10,822 bases of DNA, taken from the NCBI GenBank assembly GCA_016789485.1, contig JAEURE010000062.1, forward strand, positions 1 to 10,822, in the 5' to 3' direction. Of this stretch, positions 1 through 7,099 are shown piece after piece. A model generated the notes under the pieces. The model was given only the letters and a program-made list of their open reading frames with translations, did no database searches and was not told where the DNA came from. Every line of letters begins with the position of its first letter. Positions within the stretch are counted from its first letter, which is position 1. Source of the DNA: Anaerolineales bacterium. GTDB lineage: Bacteria; Chloroflexota; Anaerolineae; Anaerolineales; Villigracilaceae. Position numbers and translations under genes: made by a program.

Positions 1-566
1 CTGCGCTGCCGAATTGCACCATCCTGCAGCCTTGCAGTGCCGAAGAGACTCGCATGGCAATGGATTACGCTGTGAACAAAACCGATGACGTGATTGCCTT
101 GCGCCTCATCATCGGACCCAGTCCGCGCCGGATTGCGCTCCCGGCTGGGTATGAGTTCAAGCCCGGGCAAGGCTGTCAACTTACAGCGGGGAAAGACGCG
201 GTCATGTTTGCGTATGGACCCGTCATGTTGCACGAAGCACTTCTCGCCAGCGAACTCCTCGCCGAGCGCAGATTCGGTTTGAGCATCATAAATATGCCTT
301 GGCTCAATCGCGTGGATGTGAAGTGGCTGACTGAAGTCCTCAAGCCGTACTCAAACATCTTCATGCTCGAAGATCATCACCCCGCTGGCGGTTTGATGGA
401 TAACATTCTCACGGCTTGTAGCGAGCATGGTTTGTTGAACGGCAAGCAGATGATCAAATTTGCTGTCGAAGGATATCCTGCCTGTGGTACACCACAACAA
501 GCGTTGGCGTTCCATGAGTTGGACGGATTGTCACTGTCCAAGCGCGTGATGAAGTATTGCGGTTAA
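1..566 (+). CDS. Transketolase C-terminal region (partial, 5' end outside window)
   Basis: The frame is open from the first complete codon at position 3 to the TAA at 564-566, giving 187 visible residues; the Met at position 54 is internal, not the start. The opening residues (LPNCTILQPCSAEETR) match the end of the thiamine-diphosphate pyrimidine-binding domain of transketolases, where the usual text is 'ilqP.da.Et'. The remainder is a Transketolase_C-type domain, including a segment that carries LEDHHPAGGL (codons 366-395), typical of the C-terminal domain of transketolase, DXS and E1-beta proteins. Transketolases move two-carbon ketol units between sugars using ThDP and Mg2+. In polysaccharide clusters the enzyme is often split into N- and C-terminal subunits, so this may be the small subunit of such a pair, with the partner upstream. 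The substrate is unknown. Whether the gene is split or full length cannot be seen here. Confidence 0.88.
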   Translation, partial: ALPNCTILQPCSAEETRMAMDYAVNKTDDVIALRLIIGPSPRRIALPAGYEFKPGQGCQLTAGKDAVMFAYGPVMLHEALLASELLAERRFGLSIINMPWLNRVDVKWLTEVLKPYSNIFMLEDHHPAGGLMDNILTACSEHGLLNGKQMIKFAVEGYPACGTPQQALAFHELDGLSLSKRVMKYCG

Positions 567-569
567 TGA

Positions 570-1979
570 ATGTCTGAAATAAAGATTGGTATTCCCCTGC
601 ACGGCAAGATGGCCGCGCGTGCTTTCCATCAACCTTCCTTTCGTGAACGGTTGAAAGAAGGCGGATTCAGACCGCTGTATTTCCTTAGCCCTGTTTATTA
701 TCGGTCTTTCGACTTTGATCCCGAACAGTATTTTGAATTGCAGGTGGAACAATACGACAAGCAATATCAGAAGCATTTCTTATTACAACAATTAAGGATG
801 ATGCGTCGCTTTGTAGTGGTAACAGATACAACCGACTTGCGTTTTAGGGAGATGGTCGAAGGTAAATTGTTTGATGCAACATTATTGGGCATGTCGGCTC
901 AAATGACCTATGTAAGTCTTTTGCGCCGAATCCCAGGAATGGGAAGGCTGCTGGCATGGATGGAGAGAAAGTTCTATCTCACTCATGCCCATGACAAACA
1001 CTTTAAGGAGAATCATATACAGTGCGTTTTGACTCCTGGGATGGGAAATTTCAACTTCTGGAATGAGGGTAATTTTGCTCTTGAAGCCCAGCGTATGGGA
1101 ATCCCGGCTTTTGCCGCCATCACCAACTACGACAATATCGTAAACATGGGCTACCGTGGATTTAATCCTGCCTGTCTAGCAGTGTGGAGCAAGCAAATGG
1201 CGGATGAAGTTATTAAACTACATGGATATCCTGCGAACAAGCTGGAGGTTATCGGCGCGGTTCAATATGATCGTTTCATGCAGTCTTTACCTGCTAGCCG
1301 TGAAGAATTCCTGAGATCGATAAATCTTGATCCATCCAAAAAGACCATCTTCTTCGCAGGCGGAGTAAACATCAATCACTATTTTGAGATATACCGCCTG
1401 TTTGTTGAAGAAAAAAGCCGTATCTGGAAAGGGGCGTTCAACTTTGTTGTTCGCCCGCAACCTCATGGCAAGCTTTTGGATTCTCCTGGTTGGCGGATAA
1501 TGGAGAAATTATTTACTCAAGAAGGGGTGTATGTGTCCAATCCGGGCTCTGTGGATGCGAGCGGCGATCGCGCTCTTGAGCTTCGGCTAGATTTAGGGTT
1601 GGATGAAGGCCCCGATGAGTTAAGTTGCCTGCTTCGATATAGTGATGTGTTGGTGAACAACTTCTCCACCATGGGGTTGGAGGCGGCGATCTGCGATTTG
1701 CCCACCATTCACATTGGCTACGACGCATATACCTTTGGGGTGAGATTCGCCGTAACAACAGGGTTTCAACAACGAATGACTCATAATCGCAGGGAGTTGC
1801 GCTTAAAAGCCTCGAAAGTGGCTAAAAACGAAAAGGAATTGTTAACATATATTGAGCAGTACCTGAATGACCGCAGTCTCGATCGCGAATCGCGCCGCGA
1901 ATATGCTGTTTCCGAATGTGGCGAACTGGATGGGCAGGCAACCTCACGCCTTACCGCAATGATAAAACATCGTTTGTGA
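570..1979 (+). CDS. GT-B-like surface carbohydrate glycosyltransferase (CDP-glycerol glycerophosphotransferase-like)
   Basis: This 469-residue protein begins three bases after the previous stop; no strong Shine-Dalgarno sequence is visible, and no other start is better. It has no signal peptide or clear membrane span. The middle part carries ITNYDNIVNMG (around residues 184-194), then a stretch ending in HGYPANKLEVIGAVQYDRF (from H218). This corresponds to the 'SWDNLT.KG ... HG.P...V.VTGA..FD.F' pattern that I associate with GT-B-like proteins of surface carbohydrate clusters. The C-terminal half has SDVLVNNFSTMGLEAAICDL (from S358), which resembles the donor-binding loop of CDP-glycerol transferases and related GT-B enzymes. 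The likely role is transfer of a sugar or polyol-phosphate unit onto the growing glycan at the cytoplasmic face. Donor and acceptor cannot be read from the sequence. The GT-B fold call is fairly firm; the precise activity is inference. Confidence 0.68.
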   Translation: MSEIKIGIPLHGKMAARAFHQPSFRERLKEGGFRPLYFLSPVYYRSFDFDPEQYFELQVEQYDKQYQKHFLLQQLRMMRRFVVVTDTTDLRFREMVEGKLFDATLLGMSAQMTYVSLLRRIPGMGRLLAWMERKFYLTHAHDKHFKENHIQCVLTPGMGNFNFWNEGNFALEAQRMGIPAFAAITNYDNIVNMGYRGFNPACLAVWSKQMADEVIKLHGYPANKLEVIGAVQYDRFMQSLPASREEFLRSINLDPSKKTIFFAGGVNINHYFEIYRLFVEEKSRIWKGAFNFVVRPQPHGKLLDSPGWRIMEKLFTQEGVYVSNPGSVDASGDRALELRLDLGLDEGPDELSCLLRYSDVLVNNFSTMGLEAAICDLPTIHIGYDAYTFGVRFAVTTGFQQRMTHNRRELRLKASKVAKNEKELLTYIEQYLNDRSLDRESRREYAVSECGELDGQATSRLTAMIKHRL

Positions 1980-1987
1980 TCTGTTTT

Positions 1988-1991
1988 GGAG
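1988..1991 (+). promoter_or_regulatory. Ribosome binding site (GGAG) for the first methyltransferase
   Basis: GGAG lies five bases upstream of the ATG at 1997. It decides the start of the methyltransferase: the frame is open further upstream to 1916, but that part overlaps the preceding gene and is not needed by the protein fold. Confidence 0.7.
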
Positions 1992-1996
1992 AAAAA

Positions 1997-2770
1997 ATGG
2001 AAGAATTAAAATCGTTATTTGACCAAGGCAAATGGTATCACTGTTTTCGGCATGAGGGCTTGGTATCCAACGGCGCGTATGATATTGAGAAATATATTTC
2101 CTCTTACGGTTTTGAGAAGGATTACGCCGGCAAATCCGTTTTGGATGTCGGCAGTTCGGACGGATATTTTTCGATCTGGATGAAAGAACATAGCGCTGCT
2201 CGTGTCTGCGCTGTCGATTCGAATAAATATGACGGCTCGCTCGCCATCGAAGCTTCCAACTTTAATGTAAAGAATTACGAAAAGAAATACGCACAATATG
2301 CCGATGATTACGCTAAATTCCAACAGGTGTATGAGAAATTTGGGTTAAGAAATTCAAATAAATTGCTGTTGATGGCGAAATTGAGATCCCTCGAAGTGGA
2401 ATTCCAGAATGGCACAATCTACGATCTTACACCCTACGGTGAATTTGATCTGGTTATGTGCAATGATCTGTTGGAACACCTGAGAGACCCGATCACTGCG
2501 ATTGAGCAGCTTTACTTCGCGACAAAGGAGAAATGTATTATCACTGTTTCCTCTGCCATGAAAACCAATTGGTTCAATAGAAAACAGACATTACTGACAT
2601 ATCTAGGACACGTCTCGGGTGGCTCGTTTTACAGCTTGTCTGAAGGAAGCGCAATTGCCATGTGTAAGGCTGCGGGCTTCAGAGATGTGCATATTGCCAG
2701 CCGTTTCGATATGGAAAACCGAATGCACCACGTTGCCAATCCTCATTTTGTTCTTCATGCATTCAAATAA
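1997..2770 (+). CDS. Class I SAM-dependent methyltransferase, CmoB-like N-terminus
   Basis: The protein has 257 residues starting at ATG 1997, which follows a GGAG ribosome site. SAM-binding motif I is VLDVGSSDGYF (residues 48-58), followed by the acidic ribose-binding residue D74 in CAVDSN. A later LVMCNDLLEHLRDP is the usual 'D.i...vlEH..dp' element of Methyltransf_11-type enzymes. The N-terminus (GKWYHCFRHEGLVSNGAYDI) resembles the 'WYH...l..g..T.G.yD' segment of tRNA carboxymethyluridine synthase CmoB and the related Methyltransf_9 group. CmoB itself is a tRNA enzyme of about 320 residues that uses carboxy-SAM. This protein is shorter and sits inside a glycan operon, so sugar or glycan methylation is the more likely job. 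An insert of about 60 residues, rich in Lys and Tyr, separates the cofactor motifs and could form the acceptor site. The target is unknown. Confidence 0.8.
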   Translation: MEELKSLFDQGKWYHCFRHEGLVSNGAYDIEKYISSYGFEKDYAGKSVLDVGSSDGYFSIWMKEHSAARVCAVDSNKYDGSLAIEASNFNVKNYEKKYAQYADDYAKFQQVYEKFGLRNSNKLLLMAKLRSLEVEFQNGTIYDLTPYGEFDLVMCNDLLEHLRDPITAIEQLYFATKEKCIITVSSAMKTNWFNRKQTLLTYLGHVSGGSFYSLSEGSAIAMCKAAGFRDVHIASRFDMENRMHHVANPHFVLHAFK

Positions 2771-2777
2771 ACGGAAA

Positions 2778-3470
2778 ATGAATTCCTATATTCCGCCCCG
2801 CTCTAAATTCTGGAAGGTAGAAGGGTATGTCACCTATCGACGTTTGTGGCTTGATTTCTGTCTGAGTGCCTTCGCCGATGAAATGCGCGGCGCAGTGTTA
2901 GATCTTGGCGGCAAACGTGAGAACAAACGTGGGGCATTCCAGCCGCCGGAAAAACTTGCCCGGTCCTGGCAATACATCAATCTTGATTGGGAAACCCACC
3001 CCAACATCTTTGCAGATGTCGCCCGCATTCCCCTCCAAGCAGAAAGCGTAGACTGCATCCTCTGTACTGAAGTGTTGGAACATCTCCCCGACCCACAGAC
3101 ATGCGTGGATGAAATTCAACGCCTCCTTCGTAACGATGGGCTGGTCTTCGTTTCCACACCTTTTTTTTACCCGGTTCATGCCGATCCCTACGACTTTCAA
3201 CGTTTTACCGAAGATGGACTTCGCCATTTGTTCCGCGAGTTTAAATCTGTGGAGGTCTATCGCATGGGTGGATATGCCGGGGTGCTGGGGCTTCTGTGTG
3301 AATTGGGTATCCCTGGCGAGGAAGGAAACTCATTGGTTAGTAAGTTCCTGCGTTGGGTGCTGAAATGGATTTCGCGTTTGCTTTGTTGGCTTGATCTTTC
3401 GGCCTACAGCAACGAAAACACGAATCGGCAGAAATTCACTACTGGCTACTTTCTTAGAGCTGTTCGATAA
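2778..3470 (+). CDS. Class I SAM-dependent methyltransferase (Methyltransf_11 type)
   Basis: This 230-residue protein starts at ATG 2778, seven bases after the previous stop. The frame is open upstream to 2619, but that part lies entirely on the previous gene; the only preceding hint of a ribosome site is CGGA, which is weak. Motif I is AVLDLGGKRENKRG (from about residue 39), an atypical glycine loop followed by a basic run. An acidic residue follows in YINLDWE (D70), then CTEVLEHLPDP (96-106), the motif-II region of Methyltransf_11 enzymes. HADPYDFQRFTEDGLRHLF (from H134) is a segment often seen in sugar or glycan methyltransferases of this group ('P.H..P.Dy.RfT..gl'). The C-terminal part contains a Trp- and Leu-rich stretch (SKFLRWVLKWISRLLCWLDL) that may lie against the membrane. 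It probably methylates a glycan hydroxyl or terminal sugar, but the acceptor is unknown. Confidence 0.8.
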   Translation: MNSYIPPRSKFWKVEGYVTYRRLWLDFCLSAFADEMRGAVLDLGGKRENKRGAFQPPEKLARSWQYINLDWETHPNIFADVARIPLQAESVDCILCTEVLEHLPDPQTCVDEIQRLLRNDGLVFVSTPFFYPVHADPYDFQRFTEDGLRHLFREFKSVEVYRMGGYAGVLGLLCELGIPGEEGNSLVSKFLRWVLKWISRLLCWLDLSAYSNENTNRQKFTTGYFLRAVR

Positions 3471-3474
3471 AGGA
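3469..3474 (+). promoter_or_regulatory. Ribosome binding site (AAAGGA) overlapping the preceding stop codon
   Basis: AAAGGA begins inside the TAA stop of the previous methyltransferase (3468-3470) and lies 12 bases before the ATG at 3487. This is longer than usual, but it is the best site for that start and couples the two genes. Confidence 0.45.
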
Positions 3475-3486
3475 TTAATAGTAATA

Positions 3487-4287
3487 ATGACTAACAGCAG
3501 ATTAAATCGTGATGGGAATCGTACTGTGGAAGATGGTCGCCTGGTCTATTATCACAAATCGGCTAATCAGGGCTACTGGGAGGATTTATGGTTTAAGGAA
3601 ATAACAAGTGAATATTACAAACCCTATCTAGCTGGAAAACTTGCTTATTTTGACCGGATATTTAAACGTCACCTTCCTCCAAATGGTGAGATCTTTGAGG
3701 CGGGATGTGGCACAGCGCAGCTTGTCACTGCACTAAAAGCAAATAATTACAATTGCTTTGGTTTGGACTATGCCTTCAAAGCCATGCAAAAAGCCAAGCA
3801 AATCGTGGATGGTTTACGCCTGGTTTGCGGTGATATAACAGCTTTGGGTATTTCAAACAATGCCTTCGATGCCATCATTTCAATTGGAGTTGTGGAGCAC
3901 CGTCGCGCAGGTCCCGATGTATTTTTGCAGGAAATGCGTCGTATATTAAAACAAGGCGGGGTATTGTTAATTTCTGTGCCCTATTTCAACGATTTGCGTC
4001 GCTGGCGTGCCAAGCGTGGTGCCTACCAAGATGATGTGACCGGGTTGGAATTTTATCAATATGCATTTACCCGCGAAGAGTTTTGCCGCATTCTTGAAGC
4101 GAACGGCTATGAGATCGAGGCTATCTATTCCTATGCTCACCAGAATACTCTTTCGCAGGAATTGCATTGGTTAAAGAAAATCCCTGCATTTTTCAACAAA
4201 CTTATTATGCGTATTAGCAAATATATTCCTTATGTGAATTCGGATTGGGGACACATGCTGATGGTTGCTGCCAGGAAAAAGGTATAA
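3487..4287 (+). CDS. Class I SAM-dependent methyltransferase
   Basis: This protein has 266 residues starting at ATG 3487. The frame is open back to 3391, but those codons overlap the previous gene. Motif I is FEAGCGTAQL (residues 70-79), an E-x-G-x-G loop. D94 in FGLDYAF is the acidic ribose-binding residue, GD at 105-106 the adenine-side motif, and ISIGVVEH (121-128) the motif-II strand, followed by MRRILKQGGVLLISVPYFN, the standard Methyltransf_11 post-motif. The N-terminus YYHKSANQGYWEDLW is reminiscent of small-molecule and glycan methyltransferases that carry a 'W' acceptor-side segment. By-hand counting gives about 42% GC for 3601-3900, compared with about 57% for 10141-10380, so this gene may have a different history from the SDR end of the cluster. 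A glycan target is inferred from context only. Confidence 0.82.
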   Translation: MTNSRLNRDGNRTVEDGRLVYYHKSANQGYWEDLWFKEITSEYYKPYLAGKLAYFDRIFKRHLPPNGEIFEAGCGTAQLVTALKANNYNCFGLDYAFKAMQKAKQIVDGLRLVCGDITALGISNNAFDAIISIGVVEHRRAGPDVFLQEMRRILKQGGVLLISVPYFNDLRRWRAKRGAYQDDVTGLEFYQYAFTREEFCRILEANGYEIEAIYSYAHQNTLSQELHWLKKIPAFFNKLIMRISKYIPYVNSDWGHMLMVAARKKV

Positions 4288-4300
4288 CGCGGATACATAT

Positions 4301-5269
4301 ATGAAGTTCGGGCTGACTGACTCTGCCTCTGATCTATTTGCTATTGCCATGGGATTATTCACTTCGGCAGACCTATCTATTTTTCATGAATTTGAACCAC
4401 CTCCAACCGGGGGCGGGCATCAGTTTCTACGAGCGCTTTGGAAGCAGGCAAAAGTGAAGGGTTTGCGTGTGGAGAATAACGCCATCTCACGGACCACACG
4501 TGCGTGTTTGTTCAACTCGTTTAACTTCCGCACTTCGCGTTTGGAGCGCCTTAGGCGGCGCGGAGTTCTATACATCCATCGTGTCGATGGCCCTGTTGAC
4601 GTTTATCGCGGGCAGAATGAAGGTGTCGATCAGCATATTTATTCTGTGAATCAAAAATTTGCCGATAAAACCATCTTCCAGTCGCGCTATAGTATGGAAA
4701 AACATACCGAACTCGGCATGGAATTCAAGAATCCAACGGTTATTATGAACGCGGCAGACCCTGAGATTTTCCATTCGCGCGGGCGAATCGAATTCTCGCA
4801 GAATCGCAAGACGCGCCTGATCGCTTCCAGCTGGTCGGATAATGTCAATAAAGGTGCGGCGGTTTATCAATGGCTGGATGAGCATTTGGATTGGGCCAGC
4901 TTCGAGATGACCTTTGTGGGACGCAGCACTGTGACTTTCAAAAACATCCGTATGATGCCTGCTGTCGATTCTTTCCGCATGGCGGAGCTGTTTCGGCAGT
5001 ATGATATTTATCTCACTGCTAGTCGTAATGACCCATGCTCGAATTCGCTCATCGAGGCGTTGACTTGTGGGATGCCTGCTGTTTATTTGAAGAGCGGCGG
5101 TCACCCCGAAATTGTAGGCGGCGCGGGAGCGGAATTTGATGAGGCGGAGGAAATACCTGAATTGCTGGAGCAGGTCATAGGCCAGTATGAAGCGTTTCAG
5201 TCGCGGATTTCCATTCCGTCCATCCAGGATATCAGCGAACAATACTTAAAGGTTTTGGAATTGATCTAA
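4301..5269 (+). CDS. Glycosyltransferase family 4
   Basis: This protein has 322 residues from ATG 4301, 13 bases after the previous stop. An upstream in-frame ATG at 4265 overlaps the previous gene, and a later Met at 4349 is also possible. The N-terminus carries FHEFEPPPTGGGHQFL (from F28), a glycine-rich acceptor-side loop characteristic of one GT4 subgroup, then HRVDGPVDVYRG (93-104). The C-terminal Rossmann domain has LIASSWSDNVNKGA and SRNDPCSNSLIEALTCGMP (241-259), followed by SGGHPEIVG. D244 and E252 form a D-x7-E version of the GT4 E-x7-E donor motif. It is a retaining GT-B enzyme that should add a sugar from a nucleotide donor at the cytoplasmic membrane face. Sugar identity is unknown. 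It overlaps the next gene by one base (TAATG), which indicates translational coupling. Confidence 0.86.
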   Translation: MKFGLTDSASDLFAIAMGLFTSADLSIFHEFEPPPTGGGHQFLRALWKQAKVKGLRVENNAISRTTRACLFNSFNFRTSRLERLRRRGVLYIHRVDGPVDVYRGQNEGVDQHIYSVNQKFADKTIFQSRYSMEKHTELGMEFKNPTVIMNAADPEIFHSRGRIEFSQNRKTRLIASSWSDNVNKGAAVYQWLDEHLDWASFEMTFVGRSTVTFKNIRMMPAVDSFRMAELFRQYDIYLTASRNDPCSNSLIEALTCGMPAVYLKSGGHPEIVGGAGAEFDEAEEIPELLEQVIGQYEAFQSRISIPSIQDISEQYLKVLELI

Positions 5270-6357
5270 TGAAATCATTTGTGCAAGGTGTTGCAAAAAA
5301 CATCATTCGCGCTGTTTCGTGGACGTGGAAGCCGTATTCGCGTTTGATTCTATACGGTGATGATGCAGGCTGGGTGCTTGATTGGGAGATGCGCGAGTTG
5401 CGTGCGATTTGCGCGCAACTGGGCGTGCCTGTGGTTAAACCACTATGGAAACATGCTTATGCGCCGCAATCAATTTTTTTCTCGAACCAGTTCTTTCTTC
5501 AAAGGGAGGATTGGCTTGATTTATTGCCTCACCGCATCGGTCTTGCTTATTTTCACGGATTGCCACAAACAGGTGATGAAGATTTTGATGAGGTGTATCG
5601 CAGATTGCAAAAAAATCATAAAAGAATTTCGCGCATTCAGGTTTCACATACCGAAATGCGCAATGCGATCCTGCAAACTGGCATTGAACCGTCGAAGGTA
5701 TTTCTTATTCCCATTGGAATCAATACGGATTTCTTTCCGTTTTGCAATGATGACATGAAGCGTACTGCCCGCGCTGAATTGGGCATTCCACAATCTGCAT
5801 TTGTGATTGGATCCTTCCAAAAAGATGGCGTAGGGTGGGGTGACGGTATGGAGCCGAAATTGATCAAGGGTCCTGATATATTTGTGAGTACAATGAAACG
5901 GTTGAAGGAAGATATCCCTGAATTGTTTGTTCTGCTTTCAGGCCCCGCACGTGGGTTTGTGAAGAAGGGGTTGGATGAAGCTGGAATTCCCTATTGGCAT
6001 GGGTATGTCAAATCCTATCCTGATATTGCAACGATGTTCCATGTATTGGATTTGTATGTGGTGGCGTCGCGGCAGGAGGGCGGACCAAAGGCAGTTTTGG
6101 AGAGCATGTCCAGTGGTGTGCCGTTGGTGACGACGCGCGTGGGTCAGGGGATGGATTTGGTGAAGCACGGCGAAAATGCGTTCATGACTGATGTGGAGGA
6201 CGTGGACGCGCTCGCTTCATACGCCCTTCAAGTGTATCGCTCGACCCCAGCCGATCTTCAGCCGATGCTTGCGGCGGGGCGTAAGACTGCCGAAGCCAAT
6301 AGCTATGAGAGTCAGATTCCGCTCTGGGCGGAATTTATGAAAGGATTTGTGAAATGA
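5269..6357 (+). CDS. Glycosyltransferase family 4
   Basis: This 362-residue protein has a start that shares one base with the previous stop; TTGGAA eight bases upstream may serve as ribosome site. The N-terminal ~30 residues are basic and aromatic without a cleavage site, suggesting membrane contact. The GT-B halves join near IPIGINTDFF (from about residue 145), the common 'vipnGvD...F' linker of GT4 enzymes. The donor side shows KGPDIFVSTMKRL and LLSGPARGFVKKGL, then SRQEGGPKAVLESMSSGVPL with the classic E270-x7-E278 motif, and TTRVGQGMDLVKHGENAF, which resembles 'tdvGg..eiV.dg.ng'. The likely action is transfer of a hexose-type unit onto a lipid-linked or growing glycan. The 4-base overlap with the next methyltransferase (ATGA) suggests the two act in consecutive steps. 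Confidence 0.88.
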   Translation: MKSFVQGVAKNIIRAVSWTWKPYSRLILYGDDAGWVLDWEMRELRAICAQLGVPVVKPLWKHAYAPQSIFFSNQFFLQREDWLDLLPHRIGLAYFHGLPQTGDEDFDEVYRRLQKNHKRISRIQVSHTEMRNAILQTGIEPSKVFLIPIGINTDFFPFCNDDMKRTARAELGIPQSAFVIGSFQKDGVGWGDGMEPKLIKGPDIFVSTMKRLKEDIPELFVLLSGPARGFVKKGLDEAGIPYWHGYVKSYPDIATMFHVLDLYVVASRQEGGPKAVLESMSSGVPLVTTRVGQGMDLVKHGENAFMTDVEDVDALASYALQVYRSTPADLQPMLAAGRKTAEANSYESQIPLWAEFMKGFVK

Positions 6358-7097
6358 GTTCCTTCATTCAAAAGGCATCTTATTATTTATTTCCCCGCCC
6401 GTTGCGCCGCTTTATCGTCAAATCCATGATCAGCGCGGAGCAGCAGTCTGCAAATCCGCGTGAAGCGGTCAAGTGGCTGTTGGGCATTTATGACTACGTC
6501 AATTATGAGATCGATGCGCAATGCAAACGCTGGGGAGACGGTGTTCACATTAAGCATGAGATCATGGATGGCATCCATTCGTTCTTTTACGAACGCATTG
6601 AGAAGAATGATAACGTCCTTGATCTTGGCTGCGGATATGGCGCGCTGGCATATGCCATTGCCGTTCACGCGGATGCAAAGGTAATGGCGATAGATTTTGA
6701 CGTAGAGCAAATTAAATTCGGGGAAAAGCGTTTCAGTCATCCGAATATTCAATTTGTGGTCGGGAATGTGTTTACCGATATTCCTGAAAACGGTTCATTC
6801 GATGTCATCGTCCTTTCCAGCGTGCTGGAACATTTGAAGAACCGTCCCGAATTTCTCAAAGACCTGACGATGCGTTTTAAACCGAAGAAACTCCTCATCC
6901 GCGTGCCGACGTTTGAGCGTAATCTTGTCGCCGCACTCAAAAAGGAACTAGGCTTGTTTCCATATACTGATGACACGCACGAACTGGAGTATTCCAAAGA
7001 CATCTTTTATGATGAAATGAAACAAGCTGGGGTCAACGTGATTCATTTTGAGATTCGCTGGGCGGATATTTGGGCAGAGTGTATTCCTTCCGCTTAA
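6354..7097 (+). CDS. Class I SAM-dependent methyltransferase
   Basis: This protein has 247 residues. The ATG overlaps the preceding TGA by four bases, and a good AAAGGA site lies at 6340-6345, eight bases upstream. Motif I is the textbook NVLDLGCGYGALAYAIA (from about residue 87, with D90, G92, G94 and G96), followed by D114 in AIDFD, and VIVLSSVLEHLKN (E139-H140) as motif II. This is a Methyltransf_11/25-type fold. The N-terminal 70 residues include a basic aromatic stretch (SYYLFPRPLRRFIVKSM) that may hold it at the membrane. It is placed between two GT4 genes and is probably co-translated with the first, so it most likely methylates the sugar added by a neighbouring transferase or caps the chain. 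It is not closely similar to the three methyltransferases upstream beyond the common fold. Confidence 0.85.
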   Translation: MSSFIQKASYYLFPRPLRRFIVKSMISAEQQSANPREAVKWLLGIYDYVNYEIDAQCKRWGDGVHIKHEIMDGIHSFFYERIEKNDNVLDLGCGYGALAYAIAVHADAKVMAIDFDVEQIKFGEKRFSHPNIQFVVGNVFTDIPENGSFDVIVLSSVLEHLKNRPEFLKDLTMRFKPKKLLIRVPTFERNLVAALKKELGLFPYTDDTHELEYSKDIFYDEMKQAGVNVIHFEIRWADIWAECIPSA

Positions 7098-7099
7098 AG

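Noticed and set aside
1563..1570. GCGATCGC octamer (the HIP1 motif of cyanobacteria)
   Set aside because: I saw only a single occurrence, so it does not indicate a cyanobacterial host or a repeat family.
1916..1996. Upstream extension of the first methyltransferase
   Set aside because: These 27 codons mostly overlap the preceding gene, while GGAG five bases before ATG 1997 marks a better start.
2619..2777. Upstream extension of the second methyltransferase
   Set aside because: It overlaps the coding end of the first methyltransferase, and residues from ATG 2778 already give a complete fold.
3161..3168. T8 run as a terminator tail
   Set aside because: It lies inside a methyltransferase coding region with no stem in front of it; it encodes Phe codons.
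4568..5242. 224-codon open frame on the minus strand
   Set aside because: It lies wholly antisense to the GT4 gene with clear catalytic motifs, and its translation shows no recognisable domain.
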